Below, piece after piece: positions 1-9,048 of a stretch of DNA of 64,000 bases. The notes under the pieces were generated by a model. That model worked only from the letters and a program-made list of their open reading frames with translations, made no database searches and was not told where the DNA came from. This DNA comes from Nitrosomonas sp. JL21 (lineage in GTDB: Bacteria > Pseudomonadota > Gammaproteobacteria > Burkholderiales > Nitrosomonadaceae): positions 1 to 64,000 of the forward strand of contig NZ_QRCB01000003.1 in NCBI RefSeq assembly GCF_009833095.1, given 5' to 3'. Each line of letters starts with the position of its first letter. The first letter of the stretch is position 1. A program made the translations under genes and the position numbers.

Positions 1-31
1 GTTTTTTTATCAGCAGAAAAAATAGTAAGTT

Positions 32-717
32 TCTAGACTAGCAGATACACTCTGTTAGTCTAGTAAAATGTTAAGAAACAGCAAATTAAGAAATTATTAC
101 ATTAGAAAAATAATTCAATGCTTTTGCATTGATATTCCTGCCAGCAAATCAACTGTACTGTTAGGAAATAATCGTAACATTATTAATCGTTGGTATGGCA
201 TTTTCAGGCAAGTAATATATCTCCATCAGATACTCTTAAAGACAAGTTGTTAGGTAGAATAGAAGTTGATGAGAGTTATTTTGGTAGTAAACAGTAGCGT
301 GGTTATCACGGCAAACTCAAGCGCGGTCGCAGTACATTAAAGCAACCTGTATGGTGTGTTTGAGCGAGATGGCAGGATATATACCGAAATAGTGCCAGAT
401 TGTAAGCGCTTGAGACGCTACAAGCCGCGATACGGGGTAAGGTATCCATTGAAAAGTGTTATTTTATAGTGATGGTTGGCGTGGCTACAATGGCTTAATT
501 GATAATGAGTTTACTCGGGATGGGCATTGCCATATCAACGGTATCGAATCGTTCTGGAGCTTTACTAAACGGCAGCTGGGAAAGTTTAATGGTGTATCAG
601 TTAACTTTGAGCTGCATTTAAAAGAATCTGAGGGGCGCTGGAAGAAACAGCCGACCGAGCTTGCCAAGGAACCTATGGCAGCTCATTAGATATTATTATT
701 AATCCTGCTAGTCTAGA
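32..717. mobile_element. Decayed IS1595/IS1016-type insertion sequence
   Basis: The element is bounded by a perfect 13-bp inverted repeat, TCTAGACTAGCAG at 32-44 and CTGCTAGTCTAGA at 705-717. A further partial copy of the right end (GTTAGTCTAGT) lies at 54-64. The span of about 690 bp is in the range of the small IS1016-type members of the IS1595 family. The only coding content is a broken transposase. I see no clear target-site duplication flanking it, which fits an old insertion. The exact outer ends are uncertain by a few bases. Confidence 0.75.
68..690 (+). pseudogene. Broken IS1595-family transposase
   Basis: Translating the three frames gives family-like pieces separated by stops and frameshifts. 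The N-terminal helix-turn-helix region (KLRNYYIRKIIQCFC to NIINRWYGIFRQ) is at 68-253. The catalytic EVDESYFG segment follows near 265-290, with a stop soon after it. The C-terminal part has the FYSDGWRGYNGL and HINGIESFWSFTKR motifs (456-689). The last of these is typical of IS1595 transposases, where the H-x-N-x-I/V-E segment carries a catalytic acidic residue. With at least two frame disruptions and internal stops, no functional transposase can be made. Confidence 0.8.
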
Positions 718-848
718 GCCATGGCAAAAAGTTAAGAAATAAGTGCGTATGCTACTCAACCTAGAAAAAAGAGTTACTCTGAATCTGTTTTATTCCCTAT
801 TGATGATCAATATCGTTGTCAATATCTCTAATATAGTTTCCGACAATC

Positions 849-1520
849 GTGCTGCCTGCTGTTGAAATCGAAACAGGTGCTTACCCAGCATATACTGTGA
901 TATGGTTGCATGGCTTGGGGGCGGATGGAAATGATTTTGTGCCAATTATCGATGAGTTTGAATTTGCTTCAAGATCACCTATTCGCTTCATTTTCCCGCA
1001 TGCTCCAGAACGACCAGTCAGCATAAATAATGGATATGTAATGCGTGCATGGTATGACATCTATCACTCTGATTTTGCTCATTCCCAAGACGAAATAAGT
1101 ATTCATGATTCTAAAAAAGCAATAGAGGCTTTAATTGAAAGGGAGATTGAGCGTGGTATTGCTTCGCAGCATATTTTGCTCGCAGGCTTCTCTCAGGGTG
1201 GGGCCATGGCATTGCATGTGGGGTTGCAGCAAACCCGTCCATTCGGGGGAATAATTGCCTTATCTTGTTATTTGCCTTTTGTTGAAGTGCTTTCTTGTAC
1301 GGCTACTGCGCGTGAGGAACTGCCCATTTTCATGGCGCACGGCATTTTCGATACGGTAATTCCTTTATCGTATGCTCGGTTTTCAAAAGAAAAATTGCTA
1401 GCTGCTCACTATTCAGTCGAATGGCATGAATATCCCATAGCTCATACGGTCAGTTCGTCGGAAATTGCCGATATTGATCGTTGGGTACAGTATATTGTAT
1501 TGGGACACCACCGAAGATAG
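849..1520 (+). CDS. Carboxylesterase / phospholipase-type alpha/beta hydrolase
   Basis: This is a 223-residue cytoplasmic alpha/beta hydrolase of the phospholipase/carboxylesterase (Abhydrolase_2) family, which hydrolyses short-chain esters. The oxyanion-loop motif WLHGLGADGNDF is at about residues 19-30. The nucleophile elbow GFSQGG puts the catalytic Ser at 115, with Asp168 in HGIFDTVIP and His199 in IAHTVSSSE, completing the triad. The start is GTG: the frame is closed by a TAG only five codons upstream and no ATG is available. Its length matches the family (about 220 residues). It sits upstream of xthA with a 55-bp gap, so the two may be co-transcribed. The physiological substrate is not predictable from sequence. 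Confidence 0.88.
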   Translation: MLPAVEIETGAYPAYTVIWLHGLGADGNDFVPIIDEFEFASRSPIRFIFPHAPERPVSINNGYVMRAWYDIYHSDFAHSQDEISIHDSKKAIEALIEREIERGIASQHILLAGFSQGGAMALHVGLQQTRPFGGIIALSCYLPFVEVLSCTATAREELPIFMAHGIFDTVIPLSYARFSKEKLLAAHYSVEWHEYPIAHTVSSSEIADIDRWVQYIVLGHHRR

Positions 1521-1575
1521 TAACGCTATTGCAATAGTAGCGATAACTGTTCTTTTTTAATTTAAAAATAATATC

Positions 1576-2346
1576 ATGAAGTTAGCTACATGGAATGTTA
1601 ATTCGCTAAAAGTACGATTACCGCAGGTCATTGAATGGTTGAAGATGAATCAGCCAGATATTTTATGTTTGCAGGAAACAAAATTAACTGATGAAAATTT
1701 CCCTGAACAAGAAATAGCAGCAATTGGTTATCATTCTGTTTTCGTAGGACAAAAGACCTATAATGGAGTGGCCATCATCAGCAAACAAAAAGGCGCTGAT
1801 GTTTTAGTCGCTTTACCTGATTTTCTTGATGAACAAAAAAGGGTGGTTGCAGCAACATACGGTGATATGCGTATTATTAATGTTTATGTGCCGAATGGAG
1901 AAACTGTTGAATCAGAAAAATATAGTTATAAGCTCAAATGGCTTCCCGCTTTGAACAGATGGGTGAAATCAGAACTAAAAAACTATTCCAAGATGGCATT
2001 GCTCGGAGATTTTAATATCGCTCCAGAAGACCGAGATGTGTATGATCCAGAAATTTGGCTAGGCAAAGTATTATGTACTCTTCCCGAGCGAGATGCTTTC
2101 AACAATTTACTCAATGTGGGACTTATAGATAGCTTCCGGTTATTTGAGCAACCTGATAAGTCATACACTTGGTGGGATTATCGGATGATGGCATTCCGCT
2201 TGAACCGAGGATTACGTATCGATCATATTTTACTGAGCGATGCACTTGCGAGCACATGCGTGAAATGCAGTATTGACAAGGCGGTGCGTAAACAAGAGCG
2301 TCCCTCCGATCATGCTCCTCTGGTGGTAGAGTTATCGAATTATTGA
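1576..2346 (+). CDS. xthA: Exodeoxyribonuclease III
   Basis: This 256-residue enzyme of the ExoIII/APE1 endonuclease-exonuclease-phosphatase fold cleaves the backbone 5' to abasic sites and removes 3' blocks in base-excision repair. The family landmarks are all visible: ATWNVNS at the N-terminus, LQETKL with metal-binding Glu34, GDFNIAP with Asp145, and the C-terminal SDHAPL with Asp245-His246. Length and start agree with the family. The gene ends against the convergent DUF4124 gene with only about 40 bp between stops and no obvious terminator hairpin. Confidence 0.95.
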   Translation: MKLATWNVNSLKVRLPQVIEWLKMNQPDILCLQETKLTDENFPEQEIAAIGYHSVFVGQKTYNGVAIISKQKGADVLVALPDFLDEQKRVVAATYGDMRIINVYVPNGETVESEKYSYKLKWLPALNRWVKSELKNYSKMALLGDFNIAPEDRDVYDPEIWLGKVLCTLPERDAFNNLLNVGLIDSFRLFEQPDKSYTWWDYRMMAFRLNRGLRIDHILLSDALASTCVKCSIDKAVRKQERPSDHAPLVVELSNY

Positions 2347-2388
2347 AGAATAAAGCAGAAAAGCTGATTTAAAGCTGTTATTTAGCTG

Positions 2389-2835
2389 CTATTTATTTTT
2401 TGAGGGAATTTTCCGAAGCTCCTCTCTCAGGAGATTCAGATTTCTTTCTCTTACATTGATCTCTTCTCGTAACCGCTCCACACGATTGAGATACCTTTGA
2501 TAGTTACGTTCGCTGCCTAAGCGATCGGGCTCCCCATCTTTATATTCGTTTTTGATTTCGTTGAGACGACTTTCTTCTTCAGCTATTTTTTTTTGAATCT
2601 CTTCACGTTGCTCATCAATCTTTGCGGATTCTCTTCTTTTTGTGATCCGCTCGTCTATTTCATTCGAATTAACAGCGGGAACCACGACAATTGCCGGAAG
2701 ATCAACTTTCTTTGCGCTATCTGAAGGTACATTTGAGTAAGTAACGCTGCCATCTCTATCGACCTGCTTATAAATGCCGGCTAGAGCTGGATATGCAAAA
2801 GAGAGGGTAATGAAAAAAAGAAGATTTTTTATCAT
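2389..2835 (-). CDS. Exported DUF4124 protein with coiled coil
   Basis: This 148-residue protein starts with a signal peptide (cleavage near FAYPALA-GIYK), followed by the DUF4124 motif GIYKQVDRDGSVTYSN, a short beta-hairpin module common in beta/gammaproteobacterial envelope proteins. The rest (about residues 65-148) is highly charged and should form an alpha-helical coiled coil. The function of DUF4124 proteins is unknown; a periplasmic scaffold role is only a guess. It lies 37 bp after a second DUF4124 gene on the same strand with the same architecture, so the pair is probably a tandem duplication in one transcription unit. Confidence 0.85.
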   Translation of the reverse strand: MIKNLLFFITLSFAYPALAGIYKQVDRDGSVTYSNVPSDSAKKVDLPAIVVVPAVNSNEIDERITKRRESAKIDEQREEIQKKIAEEESRLNEIKNEYKDGEPDRLGSERNYQRYLNRVERLREEINVRERNLNLLREELRKIPSKNK

Positions 2836-2872
2836 GACATGAGGTATACATTTAGATCATTTCCAGAATATC

Positions 2873-3310
2873 CTAGAGCTTACTGAGTTCTTTTCGCAGA
2901 GCTGCTATATTTCTTTGATGCAAGAATAGCTTGTTTTTGAGCTGTACGGATTTTTCAGGCAGTATGCCGGTATTTTCATTGTCTTTGATTTGAGTGAGTG
3001 AGGTTTGAGTTTCGGTAAATAACTTCTCTTCCGTCGCTAATTCCTTTTCCAGAATTTGCCGACGCGTGATGTCACGCTCATTGTTTGAAGTGATTTTGGA
3101 CGGAGAATGCTTTGATCGTGAGAGCGATTGTCCAGCATTTCTAGAGAACGATGCAAGAGAGATTTTTTGTCCATTACTGATGCGTCGATTGGTAAATGTG
3201 ATATTGCCATCCTTATCAACATATTTGTAGATGTCTGCTCCAGCAACCGCATGGGATGGCTTCAGCAAAATAAAAAACAATGAGATAAAAAGTAGCGTTC
3301 CGATCTTCAT
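2873..3310 (-). CDS. Exported DUF4124 protein, paralogue of the next gene
   Basis: This DUF4124 protein of about 145 residues has the same plan as its downstream neighbour: signal peptide (MKIGTLLFISLFFILL, ending around SHAVA), the DUF4124 module ADIYKYVDKDGNITFTNRR, then a charged helical tail. I chose the ATG of MKIGTLL, which gives a compact signal peptide; an upstream ATG at 3331 would add seven residues. Function is unknown. It appears to be the first gene of the two-gene unit. Confidence 0.8.
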   Translation of the reverse strand: MKIGTLLFISLFFILLKPSHAVAGADIYKYVDKDGNITFTNRRISNGQKISLASFSRNAGQSLSRSKHSPSKITSNNERDITRRQILEKELATEEKLFTETQTSLTQIKDNENTGILPEKSVQLKNKLFLHQRNIAALRKELSKL

Positions 3311-3644
3311 ATGAGTGAGGGTAATAAACAAATGAGAATCACAACTATATGATCAGTTTACCAATTATTTATATGAAGGCAACTAAAATAAAAACCTATT
3401 AAATCCTTTTAATTGAGAATATTCAAATTTATCAACCATTCGCTCAGTAGCAGCCTGAATCCAAAGTTGATTGCAGACAGAGCAGAAGGCGACTGAGACG
3501 TGAGCATGAAAGATTTCTTAGGAGTAATTCGAATCAATGTGCTCATCAGAATTCTCACTGACGTTCTGCTATCGCGGATATGGCGCGAAATTCCTGCGCT
3601 GCGATTGTGAACGCTCTTCCCATGCTCGAGCAGTTTTTTCCGAT
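3311..3644. other. Intergenic region between glnA and the DUF4124 pair
   Basis: About 330 bp downstream of glnA and upstream of the DUF4124 genes. It should hold the promoter for the latter, but I could not pick out a convincing -35/-10 pair. There is no clear intrinsic terminator for glnA. A 34-codon plus-strand reading frame at 3506-3610 lacks a ribosome binding site and is not called. Confidence 0.5.
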
Positions 3645-5054
3645 TTATAGACTATAGTACATGTCAAATTCAACCGGATGAGTCGTTGTGCGCAATAAGG
3701 TGACTTCATCCATTTTCAGATGAATAAAAGCGTCAATCATGTCATTGGAAAAAACCCCTCCGCGGATCAGGAAATCTCGGTCTTTATCCAGGCAGTCCAG
3801 AGCTTCATCCAACGAAGCGCAAGCATTGGGCACTTTGGCGGCTTCTTCGGGGGGTAAGTCATACAAATTTTTATCCATCGGATCGCCGGGATGAATCTTG
3901 TTTTGAATCCCATCTAGACCCGCCATCATCAATGCAGTAAAGGCCAAATATGGATTGGCCGTTGGGTCTGGAAAGCGCACCTCGATACGACGTCCTTTGG
4001 GATTGCTGGTAAAAGGGATGCGGATTGCGGCTGATCGGTTGCTAGCAGAATAGGCCAGATTGACGGGCGCCTCGAATCCTGCCACTAAGCGTTTGTACGA
4101 ATTGGTGCTCGGGTTGGTAATGGCATTCAGTGCTTTTGCGTGCTTGAGGATACCGCCGATATAGTAAAGTGCCATTTCGGAGAGGCCGGCATAGCCATTC
4201 CCGGAAAATAAGTTCTTGCCATCTTTCCAGATGGATTGATGAACATGCATGCCTGAGCCATTATCGCCCACTATGGGTTTAGGCATGAACGTCGCCGTCT
4301 TTCCATACGAGTGAGCCACATTGTGAATGACATACTTCAAGATCTGATTCCAGTCGGCGCGCTTTACCAAGCTATTGAAACGGGTACCGATTTCGCACTG
4401 ACCTGCTGTTGCTACTTCATGGTGATGTACTTCCACTCCTATACCCATTTCTTCCAATGTAATACACATCGCAGAGCGGATATCTTGCAGTGAATCGACA
4501 GGAGGGACAGGAAAGTAACCGCCTTTGATCGCAGGGCGATGACCGATATTACCGCTTTCATATTTTATGGCCGAACTCCAGGCTGCTTCTTCGGATGCAA
4601 TTTTTACTGAGCAACCTGACATATCGGTATGCCAACGCACCGAGTCGAAGATGAAAAATTCTGGTTCCGGACCAAAATACGCGACATCGCCAATCCCGGT
4701 TGATTTCAAATAAATCTCACCCCGTTTGGCGAGAGAGCGCGGATCTCTGCTGTAGCCTTTTCCGTCCGCTGGTTCTACCACATCGCAAGTCATCAATAAT
4801 GTTGGCTCATCCATGAATGGATCCATGTTGGCTGTATCCGGATCAGGGATCAATAGCATGTCGGATGCTTGGATGCTTTTCCAACCGCCGATTGACGAGC
4901 CATCAAATGGATGGCCATCTTCAAATTTGTCTGCATCAAACGTATGTGCAGGCATGGTTACATGATGTTCTTTCCCATTAGTATCTGTAAATCGTAAGTC
5001 AACAAATTTAACTTCATTGTCTTGAATCAATTTCAAAACATCAGCTACCGCCAT
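3645..5054 (-). CDS. glnA: Glutamine synthetase, type I
   Basis: This 469-residue glutamine synthetase forms glutamine from glutamate, ammonia and ATP in the cytoplasm as a dodecamer, the entry point for ammonium assimilation. Family blocks are all present: the Asp50-type latch in [11 protein letters not shown], the metal site in [18 protein letters not shown], the ATP-binding [10 protein letters not shown] region and the adenylylation loop [10 protein letters not shown]. The Tyr in this loop, near residue 397, is the target of GlnE, so the enzyme is of the covalently regulated GSI-beta class. The length is exactly that of the class. I looked for a sigma-54 promoter upstream and did not find a convincing one. 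Confidence 0.98.
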   Translation of the reverse strand: MAVADVLKLIQDNEVKFVDLRFTDTNGKEHHVTMPAHTFDADKFEDGHPFDGSSIGGWKSIQASDMLLIPDPDTANMDPFMDEPTLLMTCDVVEPADGKGYSRDPRSLAKRGEIYLKSTGIGDVAYFGPEPEFFIFDSVRWHTDMSGCSVKIASEEAAWSSAIKYESGNIGHRPAIKGGYFPVPPVDSLQDIRSAMCITLEEMGIGVEVHHHEVATAGQCEIGTRFNSLVKRADWNQILKYVIHNVAHSYGKTATFMPKPIVGDNGSGMHVHQSIWKDGKNLFSGNGYAGLSEMALYYIGGILKHAKALNAITNPSTNSYKRLVAGFEAPVNLAYSASNRSAAIRIPFTSNPKGRRIEVRFPDPTANPYLAFTALMMAGLDGIQNKIHPGDPMDKNLYDLPPEEAAKVPNACASLDEALDCLDKDRDFLIRGGVFSNDMIDAFIHLKMDEVTLLRTTTHPVEFDMYYSL

Positions 5055-5330
5055 TTCTCTCTCTCCGGATTAACGTCATTAATTTTTAATAAAAACAAAG
5101 ACACCTATGCATGAATTATACCAGCACATCACCATGAATAATTTGTAATAATGCGGCTGACTGTGATCCGCTCAGCATTGACCTGTAGAAAAAAGCTCGG
5201 AATGGCATGCTGTACTATCATGGCATAAAACTTTATGATTGCTGACAACGGCATAATTGCCAAAAAATAATGCTCGCTGACCACTTCAAGATCAAAAAAA
5301 TCGAAGAAACCCGCCGCAATTGTCATTTGA

Positions 5331-7130
5331 ATGTCCAAAGCTCTCAACATCCTTAATGAAATATTCGGCTATCCAGCCTTTCGTGGGCAACAGGCTGAGA
5401 TCGTTTCGCACTTGACCAATGGCGGTGATTGCCTGGTGCTGATGCCGACCGGCGGCGGCAAGTCGTTATGCTACCAAATCCCTGCTCTATTGCGTGAAGG
5501 AGTTGCGATCATAGTATCTCCTCTGATTGCGCTGATGCAGAATCAGGCAACAGCATTGAATGAAATTGGTGTCCGCGCGGCAGTACTGAACTCATCATTG
5601 TCGACTGAAGAAGCTGGCTTAGTTGAGCAACAATTGTTAGCTGGTGACCATGATTTGCTGTATGTGGCTCCTGAGCGCTTATTAACCGGCCGGTTTCTGC
5701 ATCTGATAACGCGTATTCCTATTGCTTTATTTGCGATTGACGAAGCACATTGTGTGTCTCAATGGGGACATGACTTCCGGCCTGAATATAGCCAATTATC
5801 GATATTGCATGAGCGTTTTCCCACTGTCCCGCGCATAGCACTGACTGCCACGGCCGATACTGATACGCGTCAAGAAATTATCGAACGCCTGGGTCTGGAT
5901 AAGGCGCGAGTATTTATCTCGAGCTTTGACCGTCCAAATATTCGTTATCATATCATCGACAAAGCCAATAGCCGTTCACAGTTGCTGGCATTTATTCTGG
6001 CAGAGCACCGGAATGACTCGGGCATCGTCTATTGCTTATCGCGCAAGAAAGTCGAGGAAACCGCCGCCTGGTTGGTTAGTCATGGTATGCGTGCACTTGC
6101 TTATCATGCTGGCATGAGCACGCAAGTGCGGAGCATGAATCAAGAACGATTTTTGCGGGAAGAGGGAATCATCATGGTGGCCACCATTGCATTTGGCATG
6201 GGAATTGATAAACCTGATGTGCGCTTTGTTGCGCACTTGGATCTTCCCAGAAGCATTGAAAGCTATTACCAGGAGACTGGCCGCGCAGGTCGCGATGGTC
6301 AACCTGCCAATGCATGGATGGTATATGGGCTCAGCGATGTCATCCAGCAACGGCGCATGATCGAAGAATCCGAAGCGCACATCAAATTCAAACAAGTTGC
6401 TGCCCGAAAACTGGAAGCGATGTTGTCGTTGTGTGAAACAACGACGTGCCGACGTGCACACATCATGAATTATTTTGGTGAGACAACGGAAATGGCAGCC
6501 TGTGGTAACTGTGATGTATGTTTAAATCCGCCGCAAGTATGGGATGCTACACTTGAGGTACAGAAGGCTTTGTCCTGTGTATATCGCACCAGCCAGAATT
6601 TTGGGGCCGGTCACTTGATCGATATCCTACGCGGTAATTTGACTGAACGTGTAAAGAAATGGCATCACGATAAAATCAGTACATTCGGTATAGGCAAGGA
6701 TTTATCGGAAAAGACATGGCGCGCAATTTTCCGCCAGATGATCGCGTTGGGGTTTTTGACGACCGCTAACGATAATTATGGCGCTCTGCAGTTAGCCGAT
6801 GCGTGTCGTCCTGTCCTGAAAGGAAAGCAAACCGTAGTGTTAAGGCAGCTAACGAAATCTGCACATTCCTCTGAAAAGGAGAAAGCGCATGATATGCTTC
6901 CGTCGAGTGCTGCGGAACGGTATTTGTGGGAACGGCTGCGAACCTGGCGAGCCAGGACTGCCCAGGAGCATGGGGTTCCTGCCTATGTCATTTTTCATGA
7001 TGCTACGCTGCGCGAATTGGTGCGTCTATGTCCCCAAACAGAAGATGAGTTGCGTCAGATTACCGGCATCGGAACGCGTAAATTAGATAAATATGGGAAT
7101 CACCTGATCGAGATCCTTCGTGGCAGCTAG
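5331..7130 (+). CDS. recQ: ATP-dependent DNA helicase RecQ
   Basis: This 599-residue 3'-5' superfamily-2 helicase acts in RecF-pathway recombination and repair of stalled forks. Domain order: helicase core with Walker [13 protein letters not shown] (about residues 38-49), [13 protein letters not shown] (about 137-149, motif II plus the aromatic-rich loop diagnostic for RecQ), SFDRPNIRY, and motif [12 protein letters not shown]. The RQC zinc cluster ([12 protein letters not shown]...CGNCDVC, about 366-396) and winged helix follow, then the C-terminal HRDC domain (about 525-599, ending [12 protein letters not shown]). Length is normal and the gene appears intact. It is divergent from glnA, with 276 bp between the starts. 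Confidence 0.97.
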   Translation: MSKALNILNEIFGYPAFRGQQAEIVSHLTNGGDCLVLMPTGGGKSLCYQIPALLREGVAIIVSPLIALMQNQATALNEIGVRAAVLNSSLSTEEAGLVEQQLLAGDHDLLYVAPERLLTGRFLHLITRIPIALFAIDEAHCVSQWGHDFRPEYSQLSILHERFPTVPRIALTATADTDTRQEIIERLGLDKARVFISSFDRPNIRYHIIDKANSRSQLLAFILAEHRNDSGIVYCLSRKKVEETAAWLVSHGMRALAYHAGMSTQVRSMNQERFLREEGIIMVATIAFGMGIDKPDVRFVAHLDLPRSIESYYQETGRAGRDGQPANAWMVYGLSDVIQQRRMIEESEAHIKFKQVAARKLEAMLSLCETTTCRRAHIMNYFGETTEMAACGNCDVCLNPPQVWDATLEVQKALSCVYRTSQNFGAGHLIDILRGNLTERVKKWHHDKISTFGIGKDLSEKTWRAIFRQMIALGFLTTANDNYGALQLADACRPVLKGKQTVVLRQLTKSAHSSEKEKAHDMLPSSAAERYLWERLRTWRARTAQEHGVPAYVIFHDATLRELVRLCPQTEDELRQITGIGTRKLDKYGNHLIEILRGS

Positions 7131-7175
7131 CGCTGAATATGGCTGGCCATGCAGCCGCTCTTGCAATGCGAGTGC

Positions 7176-7203
7176 TTGGAAGTTTCATTAATTCTGTTAT
7201 ACT
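7176..7203 (+). promoter_or_regulatory. Sigma-70 promoter with extended -10
   Basis: TTGGAA (7176-7181), a 16-bp spacer and TATACT (7198-7203), preceded by TG at 7195-7196 in extended -10 position. It lies about 45 bp upstream of the small lipoprotein start. Prediction by eye only. Confidence 0.55.
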
Positions 7204-7247
7204 CAATTTTCATTGACAATATGGAAAATTTGAAAGGAATATAAACA

Positions 7248-7430
7248 ATGAAATTATCAATTTTTGCAGTAACATTATTGGTTTCTTTAGCGGCTTGTTC
7301 AAATGCCAATATGGGCGATCCAAATGCAAGCACAGATGATTGTAAATTTGGGATTGGCGGCAACGGTGAGTGTCTCAAAGAAGGACAAGATCCACGGCCT
7401 TATGGAGGCACCAGCAAACCAGGTCATTGA
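7248..7430 (+). CDS. Small lipoprotein of unknown function
   Basis: A 60-residue protein with a type II signal peptide: MKLSIFAVTLLVSLAAC, with the lipobox L-A-A-C putting the lipidated Cys at 17. The mature part is only about 44 residues, rich in Gly, Asn and Asp, with two further cysteines (DDCKFGIGGNGEC) spaced so that they could form a disulfide. It has its own predicted promoter and is followed by a strong intrinsic terminator, so it is probably a free-standing gene. A ribosome binding site (AAAGGAATA) precedes the ATG. No function is recognisable. Confidence 0.75.
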   Translation: MKLSIFAVTLLVSLAACSNANMGDPNASTDDCKFGIGGNGECLKEGQDPRPYGGTSKPGH

Positions 7431-7457
7431 TTTTCTGAGTTTTTGTATGGTGACAAT

Positions 7458-7494
7458 AAAAATAAAACCGCCTTGCATAGGCGGTTTTATTTTT
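7458..7494 (+). terminator. Intrinsic terminator of the small lipoprotein gene
   Basis: A 15-bp stem (arm with AAAACCGCC at 7458-7472, partner GGCGGTTTT at 7480-7494), a 7-nt loop and a 3' T-rich tract (TTTTATTTTT). The upstream arm is A-rich, so it could also act on the other strand. It starts 27 bp after the stop codon. Confidence 0.9.
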
Positions 7495-7773
7495 AGGAAA
7501 GCATAAAAAATAAAACTGCTGTATCCATAGTAATCAAATAAAAGATAATTCAGATTTTCTGCAGATACGATGTTACCGTTTTACTGAGGGGTTGGTTATA
7601 GTTGCAATAAGGCATCAAAACAAACCAATATCTTTTTCCCTTCTCTTTTTTCTCTCTTTTTTGCTGCTTCAATTTTTGACCTATAACCAAGTATCGGGAT
7701 CCACTCGGAAGGAAATATCCTCTCAGTATGGTTTTAGATTGAACTAAAACAAACAACAGCACCCGGTATACTT

Positions 7774-7812
7774 AGTTAAATTACCTCCGGCAAAGCCGGA
7801 GGTAATTTAACT
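7774..7812. repeat. Large perfect inverted repeat in an intergenic gap
   Basis: An 18-bp perfect stem with only AAA between the arms: GTTAAATTACCTCCGGC at 7775-7791 and its complement at 7795-7811, plus one more A-T pair outside. It lies in the otherwise empty stretch 7495-7878 between the convergent lipoprotein and ovoB genes. There is no adjoining T-run, so it is an atypical intrinsic terminator. Alternatives are a REP-type dispersed repeat or a bidirectional transcription barrier. The rest of the gap holds nothing else I can support; a minus-strand frame at 7550-7762 is low-complexity and Lys-rich and is not called. Confidence 0.7.
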
Positions 7813-7878
7813 TCTGGAAGTCGGCTCAAGTCGAGTGACTCACACTGACGACGAGGTTGATCGCAAGGATTCAAATAT

Positions 7879-9048
7879 TCATCGTTGTTTGGCGCGTTTA
7901 ATTTTTTCCAGAATCTTCATGAGAGTATCGCGGGGAGCACCTATATTCAGCCGCATGAAGCCACTGCCTTCGTGGCCGAATTGCGTGCCTGGGTTTAGAC
8001 CGACGCCGGCTTCATGAATGAAAAAATGTTTTAACTGTGCATCGGTCATGTCCCAGGAACGACAGTCGAGCCACAGTAAATAGGTGCCTTCCGCGGGGAT
8101 GACCTTGATTTCCGGCAAATATTGCGCCAAATAAGCACAGACCTCATCACGAGAATCACGTAGATAACAGAGCAATGCTTCCAGCCAAGCTTCGCCTTCG
8201 CGGTAGGCGGCCTCGAAGGCAACGATACTGAAGGGATTGGAAGCACTGACATGCAGGGTGTTGAATGCATGGGTGATGGCGCTGCGGATAGAATGATCGG
8301 GCACGATCAACGCCGAAAGATTCAGACCGGGAATATTGAAGGTTTTACTGGGTGCGACTGCGGTGATGATATTGGTTGTGTGTGTTGTGAGTGATCCTAG
8401 CGTTTGGTGCCGGTTACCGGGATAGATCAAATCGGCATGAATTTCGTCGGAAAAAATGATCAGCTTGTGTTTTTCAGCAATTTCCAGCAAACGCGCCAGC
8501 TCTTCAGGCTGCCATACGCGCCCAACCGGATTGTGCGGTGAGCACAATAACAGCAGATGCGCGTTCTGAGCGCATTGCTCGAGATGCGCAAAATCGATGA
8601 GATAGCGGTCGTTTTCCAGTCGCAGCGGGTTTCGTATCAGCGTTCTGCCAGTTTGGGTGGCCGCGGAAAAAAAAGGGAAATATACGGGTGGTTGAACGAT
8701 GATGGATCCACCTGGCTGCGTAAGCGCCATCACCGCAGCGTTCAACGATGGCACGACGCCGGGGCACATCAGGATCCAGTCGCGCTCGATGCGCCATCCA
8801 TGACGTCGCTGCATCCAATCGATCAGCGCTTCATACAGGCTGTCGGGAAATAGAGTATAACCATAGATTGGATGCGCCGCGCGTTCGGCCAATGCCCGGG
8901 TCACTGCCGGCGGTGCTGCAAAATCCATGTCAGCAACCCATGCAGGAATAACGTCACTTTTGCCGAACATGGCTTGGCATCCGTCATATTTGACACTGTT
9001 GCTACCTTCTCGGTTGATGTCGTGGTCAAAATCGAAACCACGCGTCAA
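7879..9048 (-). CDS. ovoB: PLP-dependent C-S beta-lyase, probable OvoB of ovothiol synthesis
   Basis: A 389-residue fold-type I PLP enzyme of the MalY/PatB (cystathionine beta-lyase-like) group. Landmarks: VKYDG...PAWVADMDF near the N-terminus, SPHNPVGRVW, SDEIHADL and the PLP lysine Lys235 in APSKTFNIPGLN. MalY/PatB enzymes cleave C-S bonds. Because the gene overlaps ovoA, the likely substrate is the 5-histidylcysteine sulfoxide made by OvoA, which OvoB cleaves to release 5-thiohistidine. I chose the TTG at 9048: it forms a 4-bp TTGA overlap with the ovoA stop and has GGGAGAAG as ribosome binding site. A TTG at 9063 would add five residues. Role by context, fold by sequence. Confidence 0.85.
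   Translation of the reverse strand: MTRGFDFDHDINREGSNSVKYDGCQAMFGKSDVIPAWVADMDFAAPPAVTRALAERAAHPIYGYTLFPDSLYEALIDWMQRRHGWRIERDWILMCPGVVPSLNAAVMALTQPGGSIIVQPPVYFPFFSAATQTGRTLIRNPLRLENDRYLIDFAHLEQCAQNAHLLLLCSPHNPVGRVWQPEELARLLEIAEKHKLIIFSDEIHADLIYPGNRHQTLGSLTTHTTNIITAVAPSKTFNIPGLNLSALIVPDHSIRSAITHAFNTLHVSASNPFSIVAFEAAYREGEAWLEALLCYLRDSRDEVCAYLAQYLPEIKVIPAEGTYLLWLDCRSWDMTDAQLKHFFIHEAGVGLNPGTQFGHEGSGFMRLNIGAPRDTLMKILEKIKRAKQR

Noticed and set aside
3506..3610. 34-codon plus-strand frame between the DUF4124 genes and glnA
   Set aside because: No Shine-Dalgarno sequence and no sign of conservation that can be judged here; chance frame is likely.
5055..5330. Sigma-54 promoter for glnA
   Set aside because: I looked for GG-N10-GC type sites on the minus strand upstream of glnA; none has the invariant GG and GC at proper spacing with a supporting NtrC site.
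5129..5350. A 73-codon minus-strand frame overlapping the recQ start
   Set aside because: No ribosome binding site, no recognisable protein features, and it covers the glnA/recQ promoter region and the recQ N-terminus.
7550..7762. 70-codon Lys-rich minus-strand frame in the gap before ovoB
   Set aside because: Low-complexity KKEK stretch, no ribosome binding site, overlaps nothing conserved; AT-rich chance frame.
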